Assembly (NCBI RefSeq): GCF_000003815.2
Contig: NC_049993.1
Location: forward strand, 6,656,489-6,690,742
Length of the DNA stretch: 34,254 nucleotides
From: Branchiostoma floridae
Lineage: Eukaryota; Chordata; Leptocardii; Amphioxiformes; Branchiostomatidae
Direction of reading: 5' to 3'
Position numbers and translations under genes: made by a program. Positions 21,633-31,130 of this stretch are shown piece after piece (position 1 is the first letter of the stretch; each line of letters opens with the position of its first letter). The notes beneath the pieces are model-generated. The model did no database searches. It had not been told where the DNA came from and saw only the letters and a program-made list of their open reading frames with translations.

Positions 21633-24600
21633 GTGAGACCACTCACCATAGGCACATGGAATGTGCGGACGCTCATGGACAGCTCCAGGGTAGATCGACC
21701 CGAGAGACGTACAGCACTAGTCGCGAGGGAACTTGAAAGATACAATATCCAAATTGCAGCCCTTAGTGAGACTAGGTTTGCAAATGAAGGGCAACTGACT
21801 GAAGTCAAAGCCGGCTATACATTCTTTTGGAGCGGGCGCAGTAGTGAGGAACGCCGTGAAGCTGGGGTGGGTTTTGCCATCAAGTCAAACTTGATCAACA
21901 GGCTCACAAGCCTACCCAAAGGTGTAAATGACAGGCTCATGACTCTCCGAGTCCCGGTCACAGGAAAATGTCAGGCCACCTTCATCAGCGCCTACGCTCC
22001 AACAATGACTAATTCTGAGGAAACCAAAGACAAATTCTATGAAGACTTAGAGGCTCTCATAACAGAAGTACCGAAGGAAGACAAGCTAGTTATCCTTGGT
22101 GATTTTAACGCCAGGGTTGGCTCAGATTACCAGACATGGGAGGGGATCCTTGGTAGACATGGTATAGGCAAAAGCAACAGTAATGGTCACCTACTGCTGA
22201 GGACCTGTGCAACCCATGACCTTGTCATAACTAATACAATCTTTCGCCAGCCAAACCGTAACAAGACGTCCTGGATGCACCCACGCAGCAAACATTGGCA
22301 TCTCATCGATTATGTCATTGTCAGGAAAAGGGATATTCAGGATGTCAGAGTGACAAAATCCATGTGTGGTGCAGATTGCTGGACAGATCATAGGCTCATC
22401 CGGTCAAAGCTTAACATGCACGTGAAACCCAAGCGCCGCCCACAAGGCAAACCAGCCAACAAGAGACTGAACACTAGCATGCTAAAGCAAGACTCTGTGC
22501 GGAGCACACTCAGTGAAAACCTTGACAGCAAACTGAGGGATCTGGACCTCTCCGCAAAGGATGCAGAAGCAAACTGGACAGCTTTCAAAGAAGCGGTCTA
22601 CAACACCGCACTCTCTCACCTAGGTCAGCAGTCACGAAAGCACCAGGACTGGTTTGACGAAAACGATGAGGAGATTCAGGAGTTGCTTGACGAGAAGCAA
22701 AAAGCCTACAGAGCCCTCCAACAAGACAGCAAGTCTGCTGCCAAGAAAGCAGTCTACAATGCCATCAAGAACAGATTACAGGCCAAGTTGAGGGAAATGC
22801 AGGACTCGTGGCTCAGTGGCAAGGCAGACGAGATACAGAAGTTTGCAGACCAGAACAACACAAAGTGCTTCTACGATGCCTTGAAGGCCATCTATGGGCC
22901 TCCTCGTTCTGGAACTTCACCACTGCTAGCCGCAGATGGTGCCACCCTACTGACCGACAAGGATAAAATCCTGGCAAGGTGGGCTGAGCACTTCAGAAAG
23001 GTCCTAAATCAACCCTCCTCCATTAATGATGACATCATCAATGACATGCCTCAAGTACCTGTCAATAGCTCTCTGGATGAACCTCCAACTGAACTGGAGG
23101 TCCATCATGCAATTCATCTTCTCTCAAATGGCAAAGCACCGGGCTCTGACTCCATCCCAGCCGAAGTATACAAGGCAGGGGGACCGGTCTTGGTGGAGAA
23201 ACTTACAGAGCTATTTCAGTCCCTGTGGCAGAAAAATGACATCCCGCAGGAATTTAAAGATGCCTCAATTGTACACCTTTACAAAAGGAAAGGTAACAGA
23301 CAGTCCTGTGATAACCACAGAGGAATTTCCTTACTCGTCATAGCAGGGAAAATTCTTGCTAGAGTACTCCTGGACCGACTCATCCAGCACATGGATGCAC
23401 ACCTGCCTGAGAGTCAGTGTGGTTTCCGCAAAGGACGAGGAACAACCGACATGATATTTGCTGCGAGGCAGCTTCAAGAAAAGTGTCAAGAGCAGAACAG
23501 GGATCTTTACACAACATTTGTCGATCTGACAAAAGCTTTCGACAATGTGAATCGAGAGGGATTGTGGAAGATTATGGGAAAGTATGGCTGCCCTAGCAAA
23601 TTCATCAGCATGGTGCGTCAATTCCATGACGGAATGCAGGCCAGAGTGCTGGATGCTGGCGACTCATCCGACGCGTTTGCAGTGACGAACGGAGTCAAGC
23701 AGGGCTGCGTTCTCGCCCCCACGCTCTTCAGCATGATGTTTTCAGCCATGTTGTCAAATGCCTACGCTGACGATGACGACACAAACATCCCAATACGCTT
23801 CCGGACTGATGGCAGGCTCTTTAACCTGCAGAGGCTCAAGGCGAGGACGAAGGTCCAGGAGACGTCAGTGCGGGACTTCCTTTTCGCGGATGACAGCGCA
23901 CTGAATGCTGCTTCAGAGGTGAAGATGCAGCAGAGCATGGACCGTTTCTCCATTGCCTCAGACAACTTTGGTCTGACAATAAGCACAAAGAAGACGGAGG
24001 TCCTGTACCAACCTGCACCACAAAAGCCCTACTTAGAACCAGTAATCACTGTCAACGGAGAAACTCTGAAAGCAGTTGAAAAGTTCAGGTACCTTGGTAG
24101 CACGCTGTCCAGATCTGCCAACATAGACAGTGAGGTAGATGCAAGAATTGCCCTGGCAAGCTCCTCCTTCGGCCGGCTACGTGCCTCAGTGTGGGAGAGG
24201 AGAGGCATCAGACTGTCCACGAAGCTGAAAGTGTACAAAGCAGTTGTACTACCGACCTTACTTTACGCCTGCGAGACATGGACTGTCTATGCACGCCATG
24301 CCAGAAAACTTCATCGCTTCCACATAAACTGTCTGAAAAAGTTGATGAAGATCACATGGCAAGACAAGATACCTGACACAGAAGTTCTCTCCCGGGCCAA
24401 CATGTGGAGCATCCATACCTTGCTAAGGAGAGCCCAACTGAGATGGGCGGGCCACATGGTAAGAATGCCAGACACACGCCTACCCAAGAGACTCCTCTAT
24501 GGTGAGCTTGCAGAAGGCAAGCGTGCGCAGGGGGGACAGAAAAAGCGATTCAAGGACACGCTAAAAGCCGCTCTAAAGGGCTTCAACATAGACACTCAGT

Positions 24601-24827
24601 CTTGGGAAGCATCAGCCCTTGACCGCTCTGCCTGGCGAAGCCACATCAACAGTGGCGCAACACTTCACGAACAGAACAGAATCGATGATGCTGTTAGAAA
24701 GCGAGCGTCCAGAGCCGTTCCCGCACCATCTACTACTACTTCAGCAACCCACCTGTGTCCTGTCTGTGGCAGAACCTTCAGAGCTCGTATTGGACTCATC
24801 AGCCACAGCAGGACTCACAAATCCTGA
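21633..24827 (+). CDS. LINE ORF2: APE-type endonuclease / reverse transcriptase with C-terminal C2H2 finger
   Basis: 1064 codons without a stop. Residues about 5-260 are an exonuclease-endonuclease-phosphatase fold domain that nicks target DNA: TWNVRTL (N10), LSETR (E46), LGDFNAR (D157, N159), IDYVIV (D226) and TDHRLI (D252, H253) are all present. Residues about 490-800 are the reverse transcriptase: NGKAPGSDSIPAE, motif A FVDLTKAFD (D631, D637), NGVKQGCVLAPTLFS, and catalytic box FADD (751-754). Residues about 805-990 are the conserved C-terminal region of these elements (LLYACETW, RRAQLRWAGHMVRM). A C2H2 finger closes the protein: C1042, C1045, H1058, H1062. The first codon is GTG, and the first in-frame ATG (21675, residue 15) lies inside the endonuclease fold. 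Either the original ATG mutated or initiation is upstream. Otherwise the protein looks catalytically intact. Confidence 0.93.
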   Translation: MRPLTIGTWNVRTLMDSSRVDRPERRTALVARELERYNIQIAALSETRFANEGQLTEVKAGYTFFWSGRSSEERREAGVGFAIKSNLINRLTSLPKGVNDRLMTLRVPVTGKCQATFISAYAPTMTNSEETKDKFYEDLEALITEVPKEDKLVILGDFNARVGSDYQTWEGILGRHGIGKSNSNGHLLLRTCATHDLVITNTIFRQPNRNKTSWMHPRSKHWHLIDYVIVRKRDIQDVRVTKSMCGADCWTDHRLIRSKLNMHVKPKRRPQGKPANKRLNTSMLKQDSVRSTLSENLDSKLRDLDLSAKDAEANWTAFKEAVYNTALSHLGQQSRKHQDWFDENDEEIQELLDEKQKAYRALQQDSKSAAKKAVYNAIKNRLQAKLREMQDSWLSGKADEIQKFADQNNTKCFYDALKAIYGPPRSGTSPLLAADGATLLTDKDKILARWAEHFRKVLNQPSSINDDIINDMPQVPVNSSLDEPPTELEVHHAIHLLSNGKAPGSDSIPAEVYKAGGPVLVEKLTELFQSLWQKNDIPQEFKDASIVHLYKRKGNRQSCDNHRGISLLVIAGKILARVLLDRLIQHMDAHLPESQCGFRKGRGTTDMIFAARQLQEKCQEQNRDLYTTFVDLTKAFDNVNREGLWKIMGKYGCPSKFISMVRQFHDGMQARVLDAGDSSDAFAVTNGVKQGCVLAPTLFSMMFSAMLSNAYADDDDTNIPIRFRTDGRLFNLQRLKARTKVQETSVRDFLFADDSALNAASEVKMQQSMDRFSIASDNFGLTISTKKTEVLYQPAPQKPYLEPVITVNGETLKAVEKFRYLGSTLSRSANIDSEVDARIALASSSFGRLRASVWERRGIRLSTKLKVYKAVVLPTLLYACETWTVYARHARKLHRFHINCLKKLMKITWQDKIPDTEVLSRANMWSIHTLLRRAQLRWAGHMVRMPDTRLPKRLLYGELAEGKRAQGGQKKRFKDTLKAALKGFNIDTQSWEASALDRSAWRSHINSGATLHEQNRIDDAVRKRASRAVPAPSTTTSATHLCPVCGRTFRARIGLISHSRTHKS

Positions 24828-24876
24828 CGAGACACGTGATGCCTTGGTCATCGTCGACGCCGACGGACGAACAAGG
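24828..24876 (+). other. LINE 3' tail
   Basis: Forty-nine bases after the TGA stop, ending ...GGACGAACAAGG directly before the right target duplication. It contains CG-rich GTCGACG/CGACGG words able to form a small hairpin, and no poly(A). A short structured 3' end is what RTE-like RTs recognise for priming; its role here is inference. Confidence 0.6.
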
Positions 24877-24887
24877 ATGCCACTGGT
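24877..24887. repeat. LINE target-site duplication, right copy
   Basis: ATGCCACTGGT, exact match to 20765-20775. It marks the 3' boundary of the element and the return to AT-rich host sequence. Confidence 0.75.
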
Positions 24888-27490
24888 AGACCTACCTGGT
24901 GATGACCACAAATTCCAAAAGTTATCAACTCAGTATCAAAAATGAAAAATTAAAATGCTGCCTGAAACAGTTGTGACCAGAAGTTCCTATAGTTATCAGC
25001 CCCAAAGTAATTTCTTTCCCACAACTTTGATTCTTAAATACTTAATCATTGTAGAATCAGTTGTGGCATTGAGATATGCTCTTGTTTAAATCTATGTCAA
25101 CATTGATTAGGAAAAGTTAGACAATGTATGATACTCCTTTCCAATATAATTACTTTTTGAAACCTTGTAATGTTTTCCCTCTCACAGTCCCATGACTCCT
25201 CTGCTGGGAGGTAACTGTTGCCCATTGGAGATTATCCTTGGGCTTCAGAGTCAGCCCTGAACTTGGCCTTGATCCCTTTGGCAGGAACTGTGGTGTAAAC
25301 AGGCTGGAGATGATAGAATCTGCAGGGATGCTGACATGTTCCCATGGTCACAGGCAACATTTGTGTTCAAGGTTCATGTAAGGTCTGGGCAAACTCAAAC
25401 TCTGCAGCTGCCTGTATGATAGTCCATACATTTAAACTTGGAGCTCTAAATTGGAGAGAGGGAGTGAAGACTAATGCCATTCACTCCATGAACAAGATGG
25501 ACTGATAAACATCGAAAATTTGGAGTTGTGTGTGTATACCTTTAAAAAGAAGTCACTGTTAGATGTAAATTCGATTAACTGTGCTCATACATGACTAATG
25601 AGTCTCTTCAACGATAATGCCTTTCAATACTTAATCTCCTTGTCATCTTTCTTAAGCAGAAGCTATAAAAATCAAGGGAGTTGAAGACTTTCATTAAATG
25701 TTATCTATGTACATTATAAGTTATGATATTGATTTATAAGTGTAGAAGCTTTAGCCAGTATTGTCATATGAAAGGATATTAGGTTGTTTTTTTCAACCTG
25801 TTCTGTCAAAAGATCCCAACACTCTTATCAAAAAGATTAGGTATGACCTTTTATTTTGGGTACCGTAGATGTGCAAGGGAAACGAAGCTGCATTTCACTA
25901 TCTGCCACCGAGAAAGCATTACGCATCTTTTCAAGCATCACGCTTCGTGTTCGACTGAAGAAGAAGAAGCTCTGTCCGAGTGGTTCTCACAGGGCTTGTA
26001 TGAAGTTGATGTTTGCTAACCGACCATGCCTTGCCTCTCTAGTTTAAGTCTTGTCAGTTTGAAGACCTACAGCTGTCCTACTGTGTACTTTTGGGGGCTG
26101 GTTCATTCTCTTGGAGGTAGTTAAACTGATCAGACCTGTCAGCGAATCATAACTCTTTGCTTTAATGTTACAGTAGCTTTTAGTTTTATTGTTATTCTAC
26201 CCTTTTAAGTTTATGAGTTAGGACGTAACTCTTTACAGTGAATACTTTGGCAGTTTCCCACACTTTTAAAATCCAATGAAAGATAGGAATAGAACTTTGA
26301 TATTTACAACTCTGAAATAAATTTTTAATTTGGAGATAGTTACTTGTTTCTTCCAACTGGTTAAGTTCATATATGATAGGTACTTATTGAGTACAAATTA
26401 TGAAAATCCATTCGGAAATTTTGGGCCTGTCTGTTTACAGGCAAAGCTAGACAATGCTTTTGGAAAATCATATCCAGTTTTTTTGAGTAACTGCTTTTTG
26501 GTGTATCTTATTACCTGGATGTCAAACCTTTGTGGTGGACGTATCTAAGATGGATGGATTTAGTTTTTGTGCTACAAGCCACTGTCTTTAGTGATAAGCT
26601 TACCCTTGGGAGATGCACTAAGCAGTGTGATTCATCCAGACCAGGCTTGTTATAAGAACCTAGTCTTTCCATTAATGATTCCTTTACCAGGATATACTGC
26701 AGACTAAATAGATAGCAAGAAGAAAGGGGGAGACTCCATAGCCAGGCCACACACACACACACAGATACACTATCTGCTTCGTGGCGACATGTTGCCAAAA
26801 CTGTTGGTATTACTACTAGTTGTAAAGAAGTCAAATTACTTTCTAGGACATTGGTCTGGGCATTGCCAGAGTTGAAAAGGAAGCCGCTAGAGTTCAAAGG
26901 GAAAGTAAAACTAGTATTCTCCTGAAAGGTAGGTCAACTAGAAAGGCAACATTTTTGAAAAAATGCAGGATGTGGGCGAAGGGAAAAGAAAGGAAAAATC
27001 GCAAGAAAAGAAACAACTAGAATGACAACATTTTCGCGAAAATGCAGCAAGTCTTTCCCGTGGCCTTTTTTGAAGTTTAAGTCAAACTATCTTACACACA
27101 ATAAGTAATTGCCATTAGGTGCCCCGTATTCTCGGTTCACCCCTATTCTCGGCCTTTACCTGACGTCACGGGTTGTGCTGTGTAGCAATTATAAAGCTGA
27201 AATTCATGATCAGGTTCAGGTCCGGTACCGTACCGTAGCCTCCATTCCAAATCTGACTTAACGCCGCAGGCGACAGACATCGACGATACAGTATTTGGCT
27301 GCCGGTATGGTCCGAGGCGTTGACGAGCCCCCCTCCCCACATGGACCGTCCGACCGTTTAAACGCCGTCTTTTGAGGGCAATTAAAAAATAAATAAAAAG
27401 GCGTGTAAACTGAACGATGCTCTGTTTGCAAGATAAAATTGTTGTAAATATCAAAAAAGAAAAAAAAAGGACAACTAAAAGAAAATTGTT
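24888..27490. other. Non-coding tract; CRE-like site near its right end
   Basis: About 2.6 kb without a recognised gene. Small items: a 6-bp hairpin AGGTTG/CAACCT around T7 near 25785; an oddly open block at about 25860-26040 (frames open on both strands, no family recognised); a short (CA)8 near 26750; a 17-bp-period repeat of TATTCTCGG at about 27128-27151; and a palindromic TGACGTCA (CRE-type) at 27161-27168 in a CpG-richer stretch that could be promoter-like. Confidence 0.4.
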
Positions 27491-27570
27491 CCCGCCCGGA
27501 ATCGAACCAGGGTTGACCTAGCGAAAAAAGCGCATGTGTAGCTGGTGCTTTAGCCATTCGGCCAAGCTTG
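27491..27570 (-). repeat. tRNA-like remnant, Ser/Leu-type D-arm, with Pol III terminator-like T-runs
   Basis: On the minus strand the A box TGGCCGAATGG (27564-27554) sits in a D-arm of the class II (Ser/Leu) type (GGCCGAATGGCTAAAGC), and the B box GGTTCGATTCC (27508-27498) is perfect in a pairing T-arm (CCTGG/CCGGG). Beyond its 3' end are TTTTCTTTT-like runs (27489 leftwards) that could stop Pol III. The 5' and 3' acceptor strands do not pair and the anticodon stem is degenerate, so this is a tRNA pseudogene or SINE head and not a working tRNA gene. Confidence 0.6.
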
Positions 27571-27797
27571 CCGTAACGTTATTGCCGGCATTTTAACAGG
27601 TACATGTATACAAATGCAATGCGTAGCTTGAACACGTCCGTTCACTGTTTAATTTGCAAGATTCCAAGGTCCCATTTTCTGAAGATAATGTTTTTCTGTG
27701 CAAATTTATCAATCTTGTTCATTCCGTGGCGGGCAACTTCTTCCTTGAGCGCCTGTTTGGTCGAATGCATGGCCGATTTACTGCCGCGTCTCAGCTG

Positions 27798-28092
27798 CTA
27801 TTATAAAACTGGATGCCGAATGACATTTTGTGTTCTCTGCGTTGATAGGTCCAGCTCTGACGTACACCCGAGACAGTCTGAATTTAGGCCAATCAAAAAG
27901 CTGGGAACGCGGAGTATTTGATAACAGCTTCCATTTTTCTGAGTTTTGATTGGCTATTATCAAAATGGATGCCGATTGTGTCCTGCGCGTTGATAGGTTC
28001 ACCTCTGACGTACAACCGAGAAAGTGCGACTTTAGGCCAATCAAAAAGCTAGAAACATGGAGTACATGGAGGCTTCCATTTGTTTCTGATTT
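27798..28092. repeat. Imperfect tandem duplication of about 150 bp with CCAAT motifs
   Basis: Unit 1 (27798-27953) and unit 2 (27954 to about 28092) both start CTATTAT(A/C)AAA(A)(C)TGGATGCCGA. They share in order GTTGATAGGT, CTCTGACGTACA, CCGAGA, TTTAGGCCAATCAAAAAGCT and GCTTCCATTT. Each carries CCAATCAAAA (27889-27898 and 28037-28046). In unit 1 an inverted TTTTGATTGG follows at 27944-27953, next to the junction. Divergence between units is moderate, so the duplication is not fresh. The long minus-strand open frame across it is a by-product. Confidence 0.8.
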
Positions 28093-29940
28093 CCGGTGAA
28101 ATACTTGTAAGAAAACTATATGTGTGGCTTCGCCCACATAAATATGTGTAAGTTCTATTAGATGTTCTCTGGAACAAAACTAAACAAATATTGTAATGCT
28201 GATAGCTATGCAAATTTAACGAATGAAATTTCTCCTTTTTTAAAGTATAATACAATGTATTAACATCCCCCCCACCAACACCAACACCCCCCACCCCGAC
28301 TCCCCCAGAAAAAGGGGACACACTCAAATTAACAAATGCCCAGCTGTTGTCATAAAAATCAATATCAGTAATTGATTAGCCTTGGTAACTGCTGACAGGG
28401 TGCGGCGTTGTGGTCAGAGTTGGTTCTATACTAAAGACTCTCTGTTCAAACTAAGGTGGAACTGCCTATAACAACTAAGCATCCTCAAGGTATCCTCAAG
28501 GTAAGAGCACACAGGACAGGTAATATCCCTGTTTACCCTGTTAGGAAGACATGGCTTGCTCGCTTCTTTTCTGCAAGGTGGTTCAGAATCCCTTTCACTT
28601 ATCATCATCATTTCACTTATAATTTTACTTTTCATCGTCACTTATCCCCATGCTTTTTGGATAGCTGACTGTGCAGTGCAGCTTCTATATAGCTCAGCTG
28701 AAGTACACAGGTGGGTGCTTGTCTTGTTGCACTTGTATGTCAGACAGGGCTGAGGTAACCCCTCCAGAATTTCCTGTCAAGGGAACCTGTCTGCTTCAAG
28801 GTCAAACTAAACTTGCAGCAAGTTGTTTCACATGTAGTCCAGGAACTAACAGTAACCTACAGTTCAACCAGTCTGCAGTTGGAACACAACAAGGAAGCAA
28901 CAGTCTGACTGTCTCAGGAAGAAGACGACAAGCTGGGTCCTACCAGATGTAAATTCAGGCCATAATCAAGAGATAAATATCTGCCTTTGGCATGTAGTGT
29001 CACGACCTTGAATGACCCTCCAGCCTGCCATCATCATCCATTACCCAGCAGGCTGCCTGGTGGGTCGTTCATCAAAGCGGACAGCACTTTGGTGGAGGGT
29101 GAAGTTTGGCAGGCTGGGGCTCTGGGAAAATAACTTCTCAGCACTTGATAAGTGTCATTGACCACGTTGTTGAGTCCGATAACATGTTCCTGTGATCGCT
29201 CTGAGTCAGAGTCCCATGACCAGACTGTTTTAAGTTGGTGGTAAGTGTACTTTGCATGAACATTTAGGTTATTCTTTGCTCCATATTCTTCAAAGAATTT
29301 CAAATTGGTAATTCTTAATGAGTGCAATTAACAGCTCCGTTGAAGCAATATTCAGAAAGTTCAGAATAATCCAGAAGAAATGTTTGACATTTTATGCAAT
29401 CCCCCTAGCAGGTTCTTTTCAAACTGCATGTTACAAACCAATAAAAACTATTGAGGAAAATGTGCAGCATACATTATTACGTAGCCATCTGTGATCTCTC
29501 TACTATCTAGTCGAATATAGCATGAGAAAGGATAATATTTATTCTCTTCCAGACATATCACACCAGGTTGTCCATGTCTCCTAACTTCTTATCTCTGCAT
29601 CTGACCTCCATTCCTTATAGATCAAAACAGGAAAAATTCTCTTCATCCCCAAGGAAATCATACAGACTGTGTATATGTCAAGGCAAGGTATAGACTTAAC
29701 ATAGGAGGCTGGAGAGCTTCAATGCCACCAGATTACATGTACATGTATACCTTTCCTGTTGCCTACAGTAGTGTTGGTTGTCATGGTGGCAGAGCTCATA
29801 TATGAAATATGATATAAAAGAAAGAATGTATGGGATGGAAAGTTAATACTGCCTTTATCAAATTCAGGGGGTGGCTTGGAATAAGGTTTCACAGTTTCCA
29901 TGTTTCGTACCAACATACATTGGTAGGCAAGGGTTTCTAA
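28093..29940. other. Non-coding tract; C-rich stretch and coding-like open frames without support
   Basis: Includes an asymmetric C-rich, CCAACACC-repeat stretch at about 28267-28315 and an exact repeat of ATCCTCAAGGTA starting at about 28481 and 28492, which creates two adjacent donor-like sites. Open frames at 28671-28952 (plus, 93 codons) and 29034-29327 (minus, 97 codons) have protein-like composition, but no ATG start, family match or convincing splice frame. They remain unassigned. Confidence 0.35.
29938..29940. repeat. TAA target duplication, left
   Basis: TAA directly before the left terminal inverted repeat. The same three bases follow the right end (31128-31130). A 3-bp TWA duplication is the PIF/Harbinger signature. 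Confidence 0.6.
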
Positions 29941-31127
29941 GACCCTGTTCACATGAAAAAATTGCAAGTGAGTTAAACAAAGAATCCGATTGAAATTTTC
30001 TATCGGATTAAAAAAAATGTGTTCACATGAGTTTTATACAATCGGATTAAACTCAAACTTGCGACCGCGACCACACAATCGGATTAAACTCTTTACCTCG
30101 GCACGCGTCGTGTTTCCAACGACCACCGCGGGCACGCGTAGTTTTTCCAAAATGTTGCCAGACTACCGCATAATTTTGAAGGATGTAGCGACATCGATAT
30201 TGATTATAACTTGAGAAACGGGCCGACTTTGGTCAGATTTTGACGCGTCGATGGTCCGCAACACACACTGACGAAAGTGGCGGCCTCTGGGTCATACGGG
30301 GTCATTGGGATAGTCTATTAGACTGGGGGTGGAAATGTTACGCGCGGTGTGATTATACTCTACATTTAACTATATAAAATGTATCTGTTGCAGAAGTTGC
30401 ATAAATAAGGCAAACTGCTACCAAAATATTTGACTTCATCACGTATTTATCTGAAATAAAAGTCTGTGTTTCGTTTAAAAAAACTGCTCGCCCATGCTTG
30501 CATGCAGTGAAGTGACCCAAGCTCGAAATTTCTGTTTAGACACGCTTCCGACTGTTTTTCTCGTAGAATATTTGCTTTTTTAGTGGTGTTGGGACATTGG
30601 CTCCAACAACAGGAGAGAAACGAAACCATACATGTTATTTTCATGGGCAATATTGCCAAAATTAACCAGTTGGTCTTCTGCCACACTGCCGATTTTTGGA
30701 AAGAACCGGTGCACATGTTCCGGCGAATCTTGCGGCGTCCGGTTGTTAACCATAGCGGTAAGATGATTTTGCAAGCAAACTTGCCCATAAACTTCTTTTC
30801 TAATCCGTGTATCATACTTTTTTTGCCATGTTGTAGGTATGGTTGTATGTCTAATGTCCACTGTACCCGTATGTATGACGTAAAAACCATGAAACAAGCC
30901 CGAATCCAATCCAATTGTGTTCACATGGCCGATTCCGGTCAATCGGATTGCGCGCCAATCGGATTGCGCGCGCTGAATCCACCTCCCGAGGTGGATTGCA
31001 ATCCTATCCAATCCAATCCAAAATGGGCAATCCAATCGGATTAGTTCTGTTCACATGGCTTTGGATTGGTCATTTTAATCGGATTCCTCGTTTAACTCAC
31101 TTGCTTTTTTCCCATGTGAACGGGGTC
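29941..31127. mobile_element. Non-autonomous PIF/Harbinger-like DNA transposon with long TIRs
   Basis: 1187 bp with terminal inverted repeats of about 55-60 bp. The left end starts GACCCTGTTCACATG and the reversed right end starts GACCCCGTTCACATG. Both continue with GCAAGTGAGTTAAAC and GAATCCGATT at the same spacing. Sub-termini carry multiple copies of AATCGGATT (30040, 30077, 30941, 30957, 31034, 31077, plus AATCCGATT at 29983) and of GTTCACATG (29947, 30021, 30919, 31049, inverted at 31113), probable transposase-binding repeats. A perfect 10-bp palindrome (AATCCACCTC/GAGGTGGATT) lies at 30976-30997. Internal open frames of about 150 codons overlap on both strands and show no DDE transposase or Myb-like motif, so the copy is judged non-autonomous. 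Confidence 0.85.
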
Positions 31128-31130
31128 TAA
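31128..31130. repeat. TAA target duplication, right
   Basis: TAA directly after the right terminal inverted repeat, matching 29938-29940. Confidence 0.6.

Larger units (their letters stand above)
20776..24876 (+). mobile_element. Non-LTR retrotransposon (LINE), near full length
   Basis: About 4.1 kb bounded by an exact 11-bp target-site duplication. The layout is a GC-rich 5' region of about 0.86 kb with ribozyme-like folding and no recognisable ORF1, one large ORF encoding endonuclease and reverse transcriptase, and a 3' tail of only 49 bp without poly(A). The single APE-EN/RT ORF, FADD box and lack of poly(A) suggest an RTE-like group element. The C-terminal C2H2 finger occurs in relatives annotated in animal genomes as 'craniofacial development protein 2-like' or 'endonuclease-reverse transcriptase'. 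Exact clade is not determined. The uninterrupted ORF and intact target duplication point to recent insertion. Its G+C and codon use differ from the AT-rich surroundings. Confidence 0.92.

Noticed and set aside
25860-26040. Possible processed-pseudogene fragment
   Set aside because: Readable frames exist on both strands with protein-like stretches, but no family could be recognised and an in-frame stop interrupts the better minus-strand reading.
27778-28137. 119-codon minus-strand open frame
   Set aside because: It runs through a non-coding tandem duplication; the repeated peptide segments mirror the DNA repeat.
28671-28952. 93-codon coding-like frame (GTG start; ends ...RRRQAGSYQM)
   Set aside because: Amino-acid composition is plausible, but there is no ATG start at the frame opening, no recognised domain and no clear acceptor.
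30447-31044. Three overlapping open frames of about 150 codons inside the TIR element
   Set aside because: They overlap on both strands, show no DDE catalytic pattern or Myb/trihelix features, and include the repeated sub-terminal motifs, so they are not a transposase.
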